Assembly (NCBI GenBank): GCA_025769875.1
Contig: JAGFNK010000109.1
Coordinates: forward strand, 62,001 to 126,000
Direction: 5' to 3'
DNA: 64,000 nucleotides
Source of the DNA: Russula earlei
Taxonomy: Eukaryota > Basidiomycota > Agaricomycetes > Russulales > Russulaceae
Part shown: piece after piece, positions 45,505 to 57,022 of the stretch
Layout: every line of letters starts with the position of its first letter
Numbering within the stretch: the stretch's first letter is position 1
Translations under genes and position numbers: made by a program
The notes under the pieces: model-generated
The model's input: the letters and a program-made list of their open reading frames with translations, nothing else
Databases searched by the model: none
Told to the model about the DNA's origin: nothing

Positions 45505-46870
45505 AGTCTTTGACATTTCGCAGTGGGTTGAATTACCATAAAAGGTGATTGTGTCAGCAAGAGAGTTGGGACTTCAATCATGCGTTAATGGATGTAATTT
45601 AGTTATATAAGTGTGTTAATAATAAGATAACTCCTTACCATTTTCCCCTACCAAAAAAAAAAAAGAAATGCAATCTCATCTCCGATTGATTGGCGTACCA
45701 TCCGCATCATCCGCCCATTCCAGCCCGAGCGCCCCTTTTGTGACACAATGTTTTCAGATCACTGCCAATTCTGGAAAGAGGAGAGGACTCAATTATGACC
45801 GGGAGCACAGCGGATACCCCATGGAATGGCTGACAGCAGCCGATTTCGATGCGTCACATGGTGCTGTATTACCAAAACAGGCACAAATGGCAGAACATCA
45901 GGCTCGATGGTCAGGACCTGGTGGCTGACAGGCATCATATAATTTTCACCCATGCTGAGAGCATGTCACAAGATTCAATCTTGCAATTCAATGAGATCTG
46001 CTTTCACGTCGCTTCACAGTCCTGTTCTGGCACGTTTTACTCAATCGATCTGATGAAGTCAACTTGTGATTGCACAGATTATCCCCGGATTAGATTCTGC
46101 AAACACATTGCAGCAATCTACATCCACTTTCCCTACCTCTGTCCTGAGGGGAGCACACAAAAGGAAAGTGCAAATAAATCACCTGACCCCCCATCCCCAT
46201 CATTTTCTTCATCCACACCAAGGGAGAGCCTAGTATCTCTCTCACAGGAGATCATATCATTATCGCACAATCTCACATCTAGGCTTGAAAATGCTAATCA
46301 AACAGCAGAGATCATTGAGGCTGCATGGGCCACCAAATACAGTTTGGCAGCCGCAATCAATTTAATTCAAGGCTCCAAGGTCTTACCTGATAAGGAAGTG
46401 ATTGTGCCCAATCAGAAAACGTGGACAGAGACAGCTGAGCATATGGGTGTCAAACTCAAATGGGGCCCAAAACAATGGACCAGTCTCCCCGACGTGTGGG
46501 GATTGATAGCGCGAAGCATCGGCATCACTAAGGGAAAGCACCACTGTATTCACGATGATCCATACGCCAGGGGCGAACGGTTGGGCAAGCATGCCAAGCC
46601 CAATGCAACATCTGCCACCGCAAATGCACGCATGCATGCCCTCAGGGAACCGTCGTCCTTCTAACGGCCTCAACTGTTGCTGTTCCTTACAATAAAAAAT
46701 CTTTTTTTGTATCAATTTAATTTATTTGTCTAATAGCTAATAAATAAGTCATTGAATATGTAATTGAGGAAATGATTTGGTGACATTTAAATGCATAATT
46801 GATGTACCAATTCTCTTGCCAACACAATCGCCTTTTATGGTAACTCAACCCACCGCGAAAAGAACGCAAC
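45505..46870 (+). mobile_element. MULE, internally deleted copy (M1)
   Basis: Flanked by TCCCAGTGAC (45495-45504 and 46871-46880). Terminal regions are inverted repeats (GTGGGTTGAATTACCATAAAAGG at the left; CCTTTTATGGTAACTCAACCCAC at the right, each matching over about 55 bp). It keeps only the first 65 codons or so and the C-terminal third of the transposase gene. Confidence 0.9.
45668..46664 (+). pseudogene. M1 transposase remnant (N-terminus fused to SWIM domain region)
   Basis: 45668-45860 encodes the N-terminus (MQSHLRLIGVPSASSAHS to MEWLTAADF). It then jumps, out of frame, to the region that in M2 begins at 49480. The remaining part (45849-46664) holds the SWIM-type zinc finger CDCTDYPRIRFCKHIAAIYIHF (CxC...CxH) and a Ser/Pro-rich tail with SLSQEIISLSHNLTSRLENA. 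The DDE catalytic domain is entirely absent, so it could only move with help from another copy. Confidence 0.88.
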
Positions 46871-47041
46871 TCCCAGTGACAGTCTTTGACATTTAGCAGT
46901 GGGTTGAATTACCATAAAAGGTGATTGTGTCAGCAAGAGAATTGGGACTTCAATCACACATTAATGGATGTAATTTAGTCATATAAGTGTGATAATAATA
47001 AGATAACTCCTTACCATTTTCCCCTACCAAAAAAAAAAGAA

Positions 47042-50000
47042 ATGCAATCTCATTTCCAATTGATTGGCATGCCATCCACATCATCTGCCCATTCCAGCCC
47101 AAGCACCCCTTTTGCAACACAATTTTTTCAGATCACTGCCAATTCTGGAAAGAGGGGAGGACTCAATTATGACCAGGAGCATGGCAGATACCCCATGGAA
47201 TGGCTGACAGCAGCTGATTTCAATGTGTGGCACTGGCAAGAAGAATTGGCTCACTCAATTGAATTGATTACATCCAGCACCGAGCATGGGCAGGGATGGA
47301 CAAAGAAGGTTTTCATCTGCTCCCACCAACTAGCTGGGGGAGCTTTGAGTTATGTAAAGAAGCACCCCAATTGCACACGGAGATCCAAGATCAAGAAGAC
47401 AGGTTGCCGTTGCCAAATAGTCATCAAGTCTTACATGGATGCACCTACCATTCTTGGACAATGCAAGTGAGCATGACCATGAAATCGGAATTGCTAATCT
47501 CGCTTACACATGAATGTCATGCATAGCATGTGATAAAATTAAATTCATGCTGTCAAAGAAGGTTGATCCATTGGAAATAGTAAGTGCCTGTATTGAATTT
47601 ATTTTATTTTTATTCACTAACTTAATAATGGAAAGGTACATGATATTCAGGATTCATTGCCCAATGGCAGCCAAGACCAATTCATCTTGCTCTGGGATGT
47701 AAGCTGCATGGCCTAGGAAATGGAAGATGAGATTATCAGGCTGCATCCAGAGGATGCTATCTCCACCAGGCTCTGGTTGGACAGATTTACAGATGAAAAA
47801 ACAAATGTTTTTTTACAAAGACAGGCTGCACAGTGCCCCATCTCAATCAAATCTGCAGGAGGATGCATATGTATTATGCATCCAGACCCCTTTCCAAATA
47901 GAGGCATTTCGCCGCCTTGGGAATGGCTTCATCAGTATCAATGCAACTCATAATATTACTCAATATCTGGACTTCTTATTATTTACCATGATCACATGCA
48001 ATCACTGGGGACATGGTGCGTAATATTTACTAAATGTCAATTTAGCACACTTACCTTTTCTGGATAGGTGTGCCTGTTGCCTGGATGCTGGCATCCAATG
48101 GAACAAAGGACACAATATCCTTTTTTGTCCATTGGGTCAGGGATGCCAGTCTGGCTATCAGGCCATCTATAATTATGACAGATCATGATGCCACACAGAT
48201 TGCTGCCCTTAAGATTGCCTATCCAGGAAGTCAGATATGGCTTTGCAAGTGGCACATGTTGTGTGCGATGCAATCACACTTCAATGCTAACAATTTTCCT
48301 GATCTGTGTTATGAACCAAGGCCAGGTCCTGGCCATAGATTGCCCTATTTCACTCAAGGGAGACCTCTCTCACTTTGCATTGCCAACTCCTTTCCATTTT
48401 CTGGGCTACCCCTCCTGCGGTACAAGATATCGCTATTGCAAAGGCACTATAACATGACCAGGCACCCGTTTCCTAATCAGGTAATCATCACGTGGCAGCC
48501 ACATGGCCACCCAGCCACCAAGGACCCGAAACAGTGGCATAAACTCTTAGAAACTGTTGCATAAATCATCTGATGTCATCAAGGCTCCAAGGACATCATG
48601 GCTGACTGAGCGACTCCACAGTGACCTCATAGGCTCACTAAGCGCTCCACAGTGACATCATAATGATGTCATCGCTCCACAATGATCAGTAATGCGCTCA
48701 GTAAGCCTGAAACTTGACACAAGCAAGTTTATGCCTCTGTAGTCCTATTGGATGGTACCAAAGAGTCTAGAATAGTCCCAGTTCTTTATAATCGACCCTG
48801 TACACTGTATATAAGCCCCAATGAAGCATGGCAGTCGTCAGACTGTCCATTTGTGATACTCTCATCTTCCTGGGTACTCCCCTGCGACCGCTCAGTCTAA
48901 AGATTCCCCTCACCTCCAAGGTACTCTTCAATGACCGCCTTGTTTAAAGCCCCCTCGCTACACTGGCCTCTAGCCTTCACCTTTGTCTCTTGCAACACCT
49001 ACCAGTCCCCATCTGGTACCTCCTCGTTGTTTGGCTCGTCCTCCTGTTCAATGCCGCTTACGCTGCGTACCATCTGTTCCGATCCTTGCCCACCTGCTCC
49101 TGAGTCCTTAGTGATCAGCAGTACGTGTCTTGACAATCTGTGGGATAAGATCAAGAGATGGGTACATACAGATGATCAGGCCAACTTTCTACAAATCTGG
49201 GAGGAGATCTCCACTGATCCTCAGGTTCCAGAAACTTTTGTGAACTATCTTGGGTCTCAATGGATGCCTGTGGTGCATATGTGGTGCATAGTTTACTGGA
49301 AAAATTGCCATATCTTTGAGGAAGGGGACACCAACATGTTGATCAAAGCATTTGTGATCCTCCCGATCTAAAAATAAGATGACTCAATCTTTTTAGATAT
49401 CATCATGTTCTCAAATCACATTGGCTCGATGGCAAGTGCAATTGGCAGATCAATTGAATATTATTTGTATTTGTTCTAGTGCGTTGCATGGTGCTGTATT
49501 ACCAAAACAGGCACAAATGTCAGAACATCAGGCTCGATGGTCAGGACCTGGTGGCTGACAGGCATCATATAATTTCCACCCATGCCCAGAGCATCTCACA
49601 AGATTTGATCTTGCAATTCAATGAGATCTGCTTTCACATCACTTCACAATCCTGTTCCAGCACATTTTACTCAATTGATCTGATGAAGTCAACTTGTGAT
49701 TGCACAGATTATCCCTGGATTAGATTCTGCAAACACATTGCAGCAATCTACATCCACTTTCCCTACCTCTGTCCTGAGGGGAGCACACAAAAGGAAAGTG
49801 CAAATAAATCACCTGACCCCCCATCCCCATCATCTTCTTCATCCACACCAAGGGAGAGCCTAGTATCTCTCTCACAGGAGATCATATCATTATCACGCAA
49901 TCTCACATCTAGGCTTGAAAACGCTAATCAAACAGTGGAGATCATTGAGGCCATGCGGGCCACCAAATATGGTTTGGCAGCTGCAATCAATTTAATTCAA

Positions 50001-50423
50001 GGCTCCAAGGTCTTACCTGATAAGGAAGTGATTGTGCCCAATCAGAAAATGTGGACAGAGACAGCTGAGCATATGGGTGTCAAACTCAAACAGGGCCCAA
50101 AACAACAGACCAGTCTCCCCGATGTGTGGGGATTGACAGCGCAAAGCATCAGCATCACTAAGGGAAAGTGCTGCCATGTTCATGATGATCCATACACCAG
50201 GGGCAAATGGTCGGGCAAGCACACCAAGCCCAATGCAACATCTGCCACCACAAATGCATGCCCGTGTGCCCTCAGGGAACCATTGTCCCTCCCTCGGAAC
50301 CCCCCTCCCTCCAATGCCACTGCCTCCCTTGCACCAGGTCCCTTCGGACTTGCACCACTGCCTCTAATGGCCTCAACTGCTGCTGTTCCTTACAATACAA
50401 AATCTTTTTTTGTATCAATTTAA
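47042..50423 (+). pseudogene. MULE transposase (M2), degraded
   Basis: N-terminal part 47042-47470 includes a Cys/His DNA-binding region (CSHQ..CTRRSKIKKTGCRCQIVIKS). A probable intron is 47581-47650 (GTAAGT...TTCAG). The MULE DDE domain spans about 47880-48300: FISINATHN (SIDATHN expected, first Asp lost), GHGVPVAWMLASN, IIMTDHDATQIAALK (second Asp present) and WLCKWHMLCAMQSHF. LTR F then interrupts at NFPDL. After it, 49136-49370 reads WDKIKRWVHTDDQANFLQIW and a frame break follows. 49479-50423 gives the SWIM finger CDCTDYPWIRFCKHIAAIY and a Pro-rich C-terminus. Stops and frameshifts in several places. Confidence 0.88.
48307..49135 (+). mobile_element. Solo LTR, family F (distant relative of A)
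   Basis: TGTTATGAACCAAGG to CGTGTCTTGACA, 829 bp, with perfect TSD ATCTG (48302-48306 and 49136-49140). Ends and the segments TGTATATAAGCCCC and CAGACTGTCCATTTG resemble family A in the same order, but most of the sequence differs. Confidence 0.93.
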
Positions 50424-50583
50424 TTTATTTGTCTAATAGCTAATAAATAAGTCATTGAATATGTAATTGAGAAAATGATTTGGTGACATTTAAATGCATA
50501 ATTGATGCACCAATTCTCTTGCCAACACAATTGCCTTTTATGGTAACTCAACCCACTGTGAAAAGAATGCAACTCCCAGTGAC

Positions 50584-53254
50584 CCATAGTAATGAGTAGT
50601 ACAGGTATGGGTTATGTAAGATGTTGGTATCCAATATGCTGAAGTACAACTCTAAGTGCAACCTTTGCCTCCCCCAAGTGATATAGGGCCACGAGTGTCA
50701 TGATCCCTCGGCGTCTCCAAAAGAAAGAGATGCCTGCGACCAATCGCATCGCATCAGAGCACCAGCGAGATGCAGAACATTTCTCGGCACAGAAAGGGCT
50801 TCGCCTCGAGGACAGGCTGACTGACAAAGTCCCCTGAGGTGTGACCGTGAGCGGTTCGCCGAGGCCGCCGCCGCCGAGGAAAGAAGGGATCTCATCCCTC
50901 CCGAGGGAGGACTCGTACGAAATCATCCCTAAAACCGTGTGCGGAACAACCGCGCCAACTCGGAGGTCGGAGGTCGCTGGGAAGACTCTTGATTCGCCGG
51001 AGGGTGACCGATCCACTCCAGGATGGGTATCATGCAGTATGTGTGCAGGGGTGAAAGGGGGCTGTGATCAGTGCTCAGCGCGCTCAGCACTCCGCGCTGG
51101 TCGGGCCCTTGTCATCGCGTTGCGTGGCAATCCTACACTTGCTCCACTCCGATGTAGACGCGGGCCATCATTGACAACCCACGCCGCACATCCATGCAAA
51201 AAAACAAACTCACTGCCCACCTGACCGACGCTTCGCCTTTTGCCTAATCGTAACGTTGTCTTTTTTTTTTTTTTTCTTTTTCGCCTTTTGACGTGCCGGT
51301 TTGTTTTGTTTGCTCGGCCTTGCGTAATAATGTGAGCGTACGGCCCCTGGCCTACTCGGCGCTCATCCGCCCTGAGGGCGGCAAACATAAACGTGGTCAT
51401 TTAAACCTACGGTCTCCGAAGCACACGTACTCGACTCACGCGCCCAGCATTAACGTTCGTTCGTTCTTTGTGGAAAGAGCCAGAGCGCGCAGAGTTGGCG
51501 CCTGGCGTAGGGGTATCCGAGCTTACCTGCTCAACATGCATGACCATTCATACGTACGATAAGAATAAGGATATAAGATTGGCACGACCAACGAACAAAT
51601 CGTTGCGTGCCTCGAATGTCAGACTGTCGTGGACACGGCCTGTCCTGACGTTCAGATGGCGAATCACTGCAGGAGGCGACGTCACGGTTAGGCGTGCCCC
51701 CCGGTAATTTGCGGGGCTATGCTCCGTACCGTATACGGTCCCCCTAAAAAGGGGGGTGAGAGACCTCGGCGGGAGAAACGCCCTGCTTCACGACTGGGGA
51801 CCCACAGGATCATTACGAGACGTGATCTCCCTCCGTTGACGGTTCGCGCAATGAACACCGGGGGATACGCGCCCAAAGCAGACGTACGCGTCAGTTGGTT
51901 GCTACACCATTTTAATGGAATCTCGAATGGAACAGTCCGTCCTCTCTTTCTTTCTTCCCTTTTTTTCTTTTTTTGAGGGTGCGGGGGCGGAGGCGATGAA
52001 ACGCCTTTCCTTTTCTCCTAGTAGCCGACAGCTCCATTAGCACTAGCTCTAGAGTAGAGTAAAGGACGCGCCACGAACTGGCGTTACCCCCAAGAGAGAA
52101 GAGGAGTCCCACGATACCGTGACGGAAGCGCCCTTGACTTTTTTTTTTTGGGTTTTTACGGAAATCCGCGACGCGATTATCCGTGATCAGGGTCACCTAT
52201 ATTACCGACCCCTTTCCGTGCGAATCCCCGGACGCTTTCTGTCAGTCAGAAAGGCTATGCCCGCCCCTCCCGCCTGCGCAAACCCCCGAGAATTCAAGCA
52301 TGCACCCACAGGCTAACCTGCGCACTGTCTGCGCAGGCCGTGCAACGTGGCTGTATCTGTGGTTCCATCGCTCCTGCTTGCGCCACTCCACTCCAGAAAG
52401 ATCAACCGCCGTCGTTGTGTCGTGTTTGACGCTTCGCTTTCCTTTTTTGCAAATGCGACTCGCGTGACCGTGGTCTGCTGCCGCGCAAGGTCACGAGATG
52501 TTACAAACATGTCTGTCGCCTGTCAGTGAAGCGTTCTCAGGGCAGGGGCTCTGTGGGATGCGCTGGGGACGTATGGTCCGTTTGCATAAACCGTACGGCA
52601 TGGCCGAGTTTCGCGCTTTGGGAAGTCAAGCGCGCCTGTGGAGATTGATGGGTTATCATCTAAATGATGATGAGTGTCTAGCCCAGGAACCCCACGTATC
52701 GCCGAGTGTGATAACTTTAAGGTTGATCTCTCATCTGCATCTGCACCCGGACTGGTTGCCGGTTTTGTCGGCTTGTCGATGCGCTCATCCGCCGTTGTGA
52801 AAGTTTCACCTGCTCCATAGTATGATCCATGAACAAGAAAGCAAAGGTACAAGGCCGATTGTAAGAAACGAGTAAGCATTGTATTTTGAGGAGATTGGCA
52901 GGTCGCGAACATGTACAGCCATTTGTTGGCTTATTAGCAGACCAAAAGGGGTGAGAAACGTGAGAAAAAACATTCGGGAGAGCAGGCAGGCTAGCGAACA
53001 GCGAAAACCCCAGGCAAATAGCTCCGGCGTAGTGCCACCGAGACAGGACATGTATATCATACATTGGCTTTCCCGACATCAATGAGAATGTCTACGGTGT
53101 CGCTGTCTTAGGAGCATCAACCCGACATCACCGAGTTGGAGGATTTAAGGCGGACGATTGTTCATGCTTTCAAGTTATGAATTGGTATGGGCAAAGTGAT
53201 GATGGCCTCAGTACAATGACTTTCTGAACAACATGGTGGCGTGTATGGTGGGGA
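50584..53254. other. CpG-rich right flank, no supported gene
   Basis: CpG content rises clearly right of the MULE pair and no transposon sequence is recognised. Several open frames of 60-130 codons lie on both strands, but none has a recognisable domain or a convincing exon structure. Confidence 0.45.
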
Positions 53255-53509
53255 ATGAATGCTCGTATACAGCTGGCTGGGGGGGTTGAATGCGAGACCA
53301 TCATTTCCTTACTCGGCAAAATGCACGAACACGGCGAGGAAGCACCTGCATGGGAACCCAGCGCTCGAGGTCCGACGCCAAGGGGAGAAGTGGAGCTTCT
53401 CGACAACGTTCCATGCATGGCGGACTCCAAGGTCCGACAGAATGGACGATCTGCGCAATCTGCAGCGGCACTCGTCCTGGCGAAGATCGCGATGATGAGG
53501 GGGGAATAA
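53255..53509 (+). CDS. Possible coding exon, unknown
   Basis: 85-codon frame with many G/C third positions in its middle part (reads VECETIISLLGKMHEHGEEAPAW before a stop at 53509). The opposite strand is also open, so the strand is uncertain. No family recognised and no splice partners established. Confidence 0.2.
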   Translation: MNARIQLAGGVECETIISLLGKMHEHGEEAPAWEPSARGPTPRGEVELLDNVPCMADSKVRQNGRSAQSAAALVLAKIAMMRGE

Positions 53510-53740
53510 GTGCGGGTCCGCACATGCTGGAGGCTGACATCTGGCGCACGTGAAAAGGACTGACAATGTCAAAGCGGGAGAGCAAGCGGGTGGACGTGGG
53601 GGCTGCTATCGAGGGGCAAGAGAATGACCTAACGTGAACAATATTTCGACCGAGCGGGGTAGAATGGAACCCAACGGGGTAGAAGACGGGTAGAAGTGAC
53701 GGGTAGAAGCCGTGAGGACTGGCGCCCCGGAGCGCTCACG

Positions 53741-53893
53741 ATGCCTCCCGGGGTGTATGTCCGTATGCATCCTTCGAAGGCGCACCTGCTGGGCGAAGGC
53801 GATGAGGTGGTGGTCCACGGGACCTTCTCCGCCGGTTCCGATTCTCGACATGGCACGAGTCCTGTCACTGTCCTGTCGTACACACACGACTGA
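53741..53893 (+). CDS. Possible small coding exon, unknown
   Basis: From ATG 53741, 50 codons with strong G/C third-position bias (MPPGVYVRMHPSKAHLLGEG, then DEVVVHGTF), ending in a stop at 53893. It could be an exon of an unrecognised gene. No motif identified. Confidence 0.25.
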   Translation: MPPGVYVRMHPSKAHLLGEGDEVVVHGTFSAGSDSRHGTSPVTVLSYTHD

Positions 53894-55371
53894 TTCGCCA
53901 GGGGTGCCCGACATTGTATTCGATAGCTTCATGCATCATCAATGTTGGCCATAGTTTCTAGTAGAAGGCACAGCATCATCGTCTGGTCTAGAACGAAGTC
54001 TTGAGTGGATCAGCGGTATGTTATTCTCGTAATGTGTCACACAGGAAGACAGTTCCCAATCACATCAACACTCGAGGCTAGCGATATCAACCTAGGTGGC
54101 AAGAAGAGGATAACACTTGGTGGGGCCACCTGAAATGAGTGGCTTCCTCCACATTCATGATGGAAGGCGCGACAATGGGAAGACAGCCTTCTCGTTATGA
54201 TGGCAAGCATAGAGAGATCATTGACGTCAGTAGAACGTGGCCCAATTCGCCAACGGCCAACGAGATGCGAGGTACCACCCTCGGAGTATGCCGTGCCGGC
54301 AGCGGGACTTTGGGGGAAATGATATCGCCTCCCGAAGACGAAGCGGGGAGAAGCAGGAAGAGTGGTGGAGGTCATCACAACGTGCAAGTAATCTCTGAGG
54401 AAGTTTTCGTAAGCGGGTAGGCGCATACCAGGGAAGGGAAGTGTGAACCTTGAAGTGGGATGTGGAAGATGTGGCAAAGAGTGGGAAGGTCACTTCATGT
54501 GTCTATGCGGCGATAACCCAAGAACGGTAGTCTTTTGGGGAGGTACCGATATGGGCGTGAATCATCGTAATATAACCAACCAGGATGCCAAACCTTACTG
54601 GTGCTGGTTTCTGCGAGGAGAAGGATCAAAGTATTTGTATGGCTCGTTGCGCGGGCAGAGACCCACAGTCTCTGAGTGCTTGGACACTTTGCGCAAGACT
54701 TGTAGGATTTGGCGGAAACGATAAGGTTCGGAAGCGGTGCGGCATGTTAGAGAAATCGTCCCAAGCAGGCACAAAGTCACTCACCGGTGCGGGAACGACG
54801 ACACTGTCCATTGCCGAGCACACGACTGCCTACATGTTTGCTGATTATCAAAAAGAGATTTCAGGGACGGGCGAGCGTGGAAATGCCGACGGTGATGTTG
54901 CATATTGGTGGGCTGGGACCTATAGACCAAGGAAGGGGGAGAAAAGGTGGCGGGACTGGTCCCAAGGACGCCAGATAGTCGGGACAGGAACGTTCTCGGT
55001 CGAAAGTAAAAATAAATAAAAAATAGTAGGGGTCGAATGAACAATGGATGAAGTGCTGATATGCTAGGCAAAATGAGAGGACATCATATTATATATCACA
55101 GTAACGGTCGGTGGCGTGACGGTGATTGAAGGACAGTGGTGAACTCCTTCATGGGATGAGAGCGACTCTCGCTAACGGGCCACGTTGCAAACCTTCCGAA
55201 TGGCGGGAGGCGGAGATTGGCTGGAAGAAGGGTACCGTTTACGTGTGAGAACATGATTACTAAGCAATATGTATATGTAAGAAAATGTGGTTATATACTC
55301 TCGTACGCGAGGTACCAAAACGCTCGCTCTCACCCTTCCGCTCCCTTGAATCGCTCTGACTCTGTGCCCCA
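53894..55371. other. Intergenic stretch with weak coding candidates
   Basis: 54443-54724 (plus) is a 93-codon Cys/Trp-rich frame (CGRCGKEW, YWCWFLRG) without a standard ATG. 54037-54477 (minus) is a 146-codon frame. Neither is recognised. A TTATATAC segment near 55291 and a CT-rich leader at 55321-55371 precede the next gene and may be its core promoter and 5' UTR. Confidence 0.35.
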
Positions 55372-57022
55372 ATGGCTTCTTTCGCCGCGCTTCCACTCAT
55401 GGACGCGTCACGAGATTCGCGTATTCACGACTGGATCGCTGAACAGTATTCCTTCGCCCTCTCTGAATTCCAGGACGACTACCTTTGGCGCGACGACCCT
55501 CCCTCCCTTCGCGAGTCGAAGCTTCTCCCTGACGATTTCGACCTCATCATCCGCCCGCCTTCCTCCTCTCAACCTGATATCGACCATGATCGTGACGCCC
55601 AGTCTACTCATTCAAATGACCCTCCTTTGCTCCCTTCGCCTCTTCCGCTGCATCACCGCGCCCCATCACACCACCGACCAGCGCAAAGCAGTGCTGACCT
55701 TGAAGACGCGTTGGATGGCCTTCTTCGTGAGATGAATTCGTGGCGTATCGCGCCCGCTAGTCGTTCAGCTCTAACCCTCAGATGTTCCGATCGCAATAAG
55801 GTATGTCGTTCGCCGCTCCATAGATTTTCTTTCACCTTGTTCACGCGCGTCAAGCAGGCACTCCCACCTCCGCCTTCACCATCACTGCCTCCGACCCCCA
55901 CTTTGGAGAACTTTCCCTCCCCACCGGCGACCGCTCCGTCATCTCCTACTTCCTCCTCATTTCCCGTCACCCCGACGTCTTCTTTCCGACCTCTCCATCG
56001 GCGCTCGAAGGCTCTCGACCAGCCTCCTTCTCCCCCCGAGTCTGATTCAGAGCCCACTCTAACATCTTCTGCATCATACGCGTCCCTACGTTCTCGTGGA
56101 AACCGCTATCCTTCGATCTCTACCACGCTTTCTACAGCCGAGTCGACTTTCACGCCCTCTGTCCGCCACGCGATCTACATCTCAGCTCCAAAAGAGTCTC
56201 CCCCGCCTTCGCCAACTACTCCGACCCCCGTTGAGCGCATGCCACCTGCCGAGGTTGTGTCTTCAACTCCATCGCCTGACCCTCTCCCTCCCGCGTCAAT
56301 GGATAAGCTTCTTCAAGTGTACCCGTCAGGCTTAGCTGCGGGTGAGTCGTCTCGGTGGAGTGTCGCATCAACATCGCTTCCGTCCCGCCGTTCGCCGACG
56401 CCAACGCCGAATTCTATGCCAATCCTCCCTACATTCATCCGCCCATCATCTAAGCCGAAGCGTGAGCTCACGTCCATTCGCACCCGAATTCTTAGCACTT
56501 TTGGGCTGCGATCACGTGACTCTACACCACCATCGCCCACTACAGCAAATGCCTTCCCAAGTAACCCGCGTCGGAATTCGTACCGCTCGTCCTGGAGTAG
56601 CGCAACAACACGTCGCCGCCATGTTGATAGCCACATTAATATGAACACCTTGAACACCTCTAGATGTGAGAAGCGGCTTGTCGTAAGTGGCCTCGAGAAA
56701 GGTAACCTGGACGCAGAGCTTGCCGTCAAGCGATGGTGTGAGGTGAGAGCCAATTGATCTGGCCACCCGATTTTTTTTTACCAACCCAAGGGTGTCTAGT
56801 CATTTGGCGAGCTCCGTCGTATCTCCCGCAAGGATGGGGCGCTGCATGTATCATGGAAGAAGGCTTCTGTGGCGGATACCGTAAGTTCTGATTTATCGTT
56901 AATTAACGTGTGTTGCTGTTGCTGACAGGCGGACTTAGGTATGCCGACTTGAGGCGCGGGTATACATTAAAGGAGTCGGGAGTGTTGGGCTTTCTTGGGT
57001 CACAGAACCAAGGCTCTTCTAA
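55372..57022 (+). CDS. Ser/Pro-rich protein of unknown function, conserved C-terminus
   Basis: Four exons fit: 55372-55800, 55858-56742, 56800-56880 and 56939-57022. Introns are 57-58 nt with GTATGT...CAG, GTGAGA...TAG and GTAAGT...TAG ends. The first intron is a multiple of three, so retention would keep frame. The product is about 492 residues. It has an acidic N-terminal region (MDASRDSRIHDWIAEQYSF), a long Ser/Pro/Thr-rich, probably disordered middle, and a compact C-terminus reading AVKRWCE, SFGELRRISRKDGALHVSWK and VCRLEARVYIKGVGSVGLSW across the three splice joins. From memory the C-terminal block resembles hypothetical proteins of other mushrooms, but its function is unknown. No signal peptide or membrane segment. 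The splice model is supported by uninterrupted, sensible coding across three joins. Confidence 0.8.

Larger units (their letters stand above)
46881..50573 (+). mobile_element. MULE, longer copy (M2), split by LTR F
   Basis: Starts AGTCTTTGACATTTAGCAGTGGG directly after the shared 10-bp repeat TCCCAGTGAC (46871-46880), with a further copy at 50574-50583. Same terminal inverted repeats as M1. About 2.86 kb without LTR F and its TSD. Confidence 0.92.

Noticed and set aside
53170..53523. 117-codon minus-strand frame opposite 53255-53509
   Set aside because: No better supported than the plus strand. No family recognised on either.
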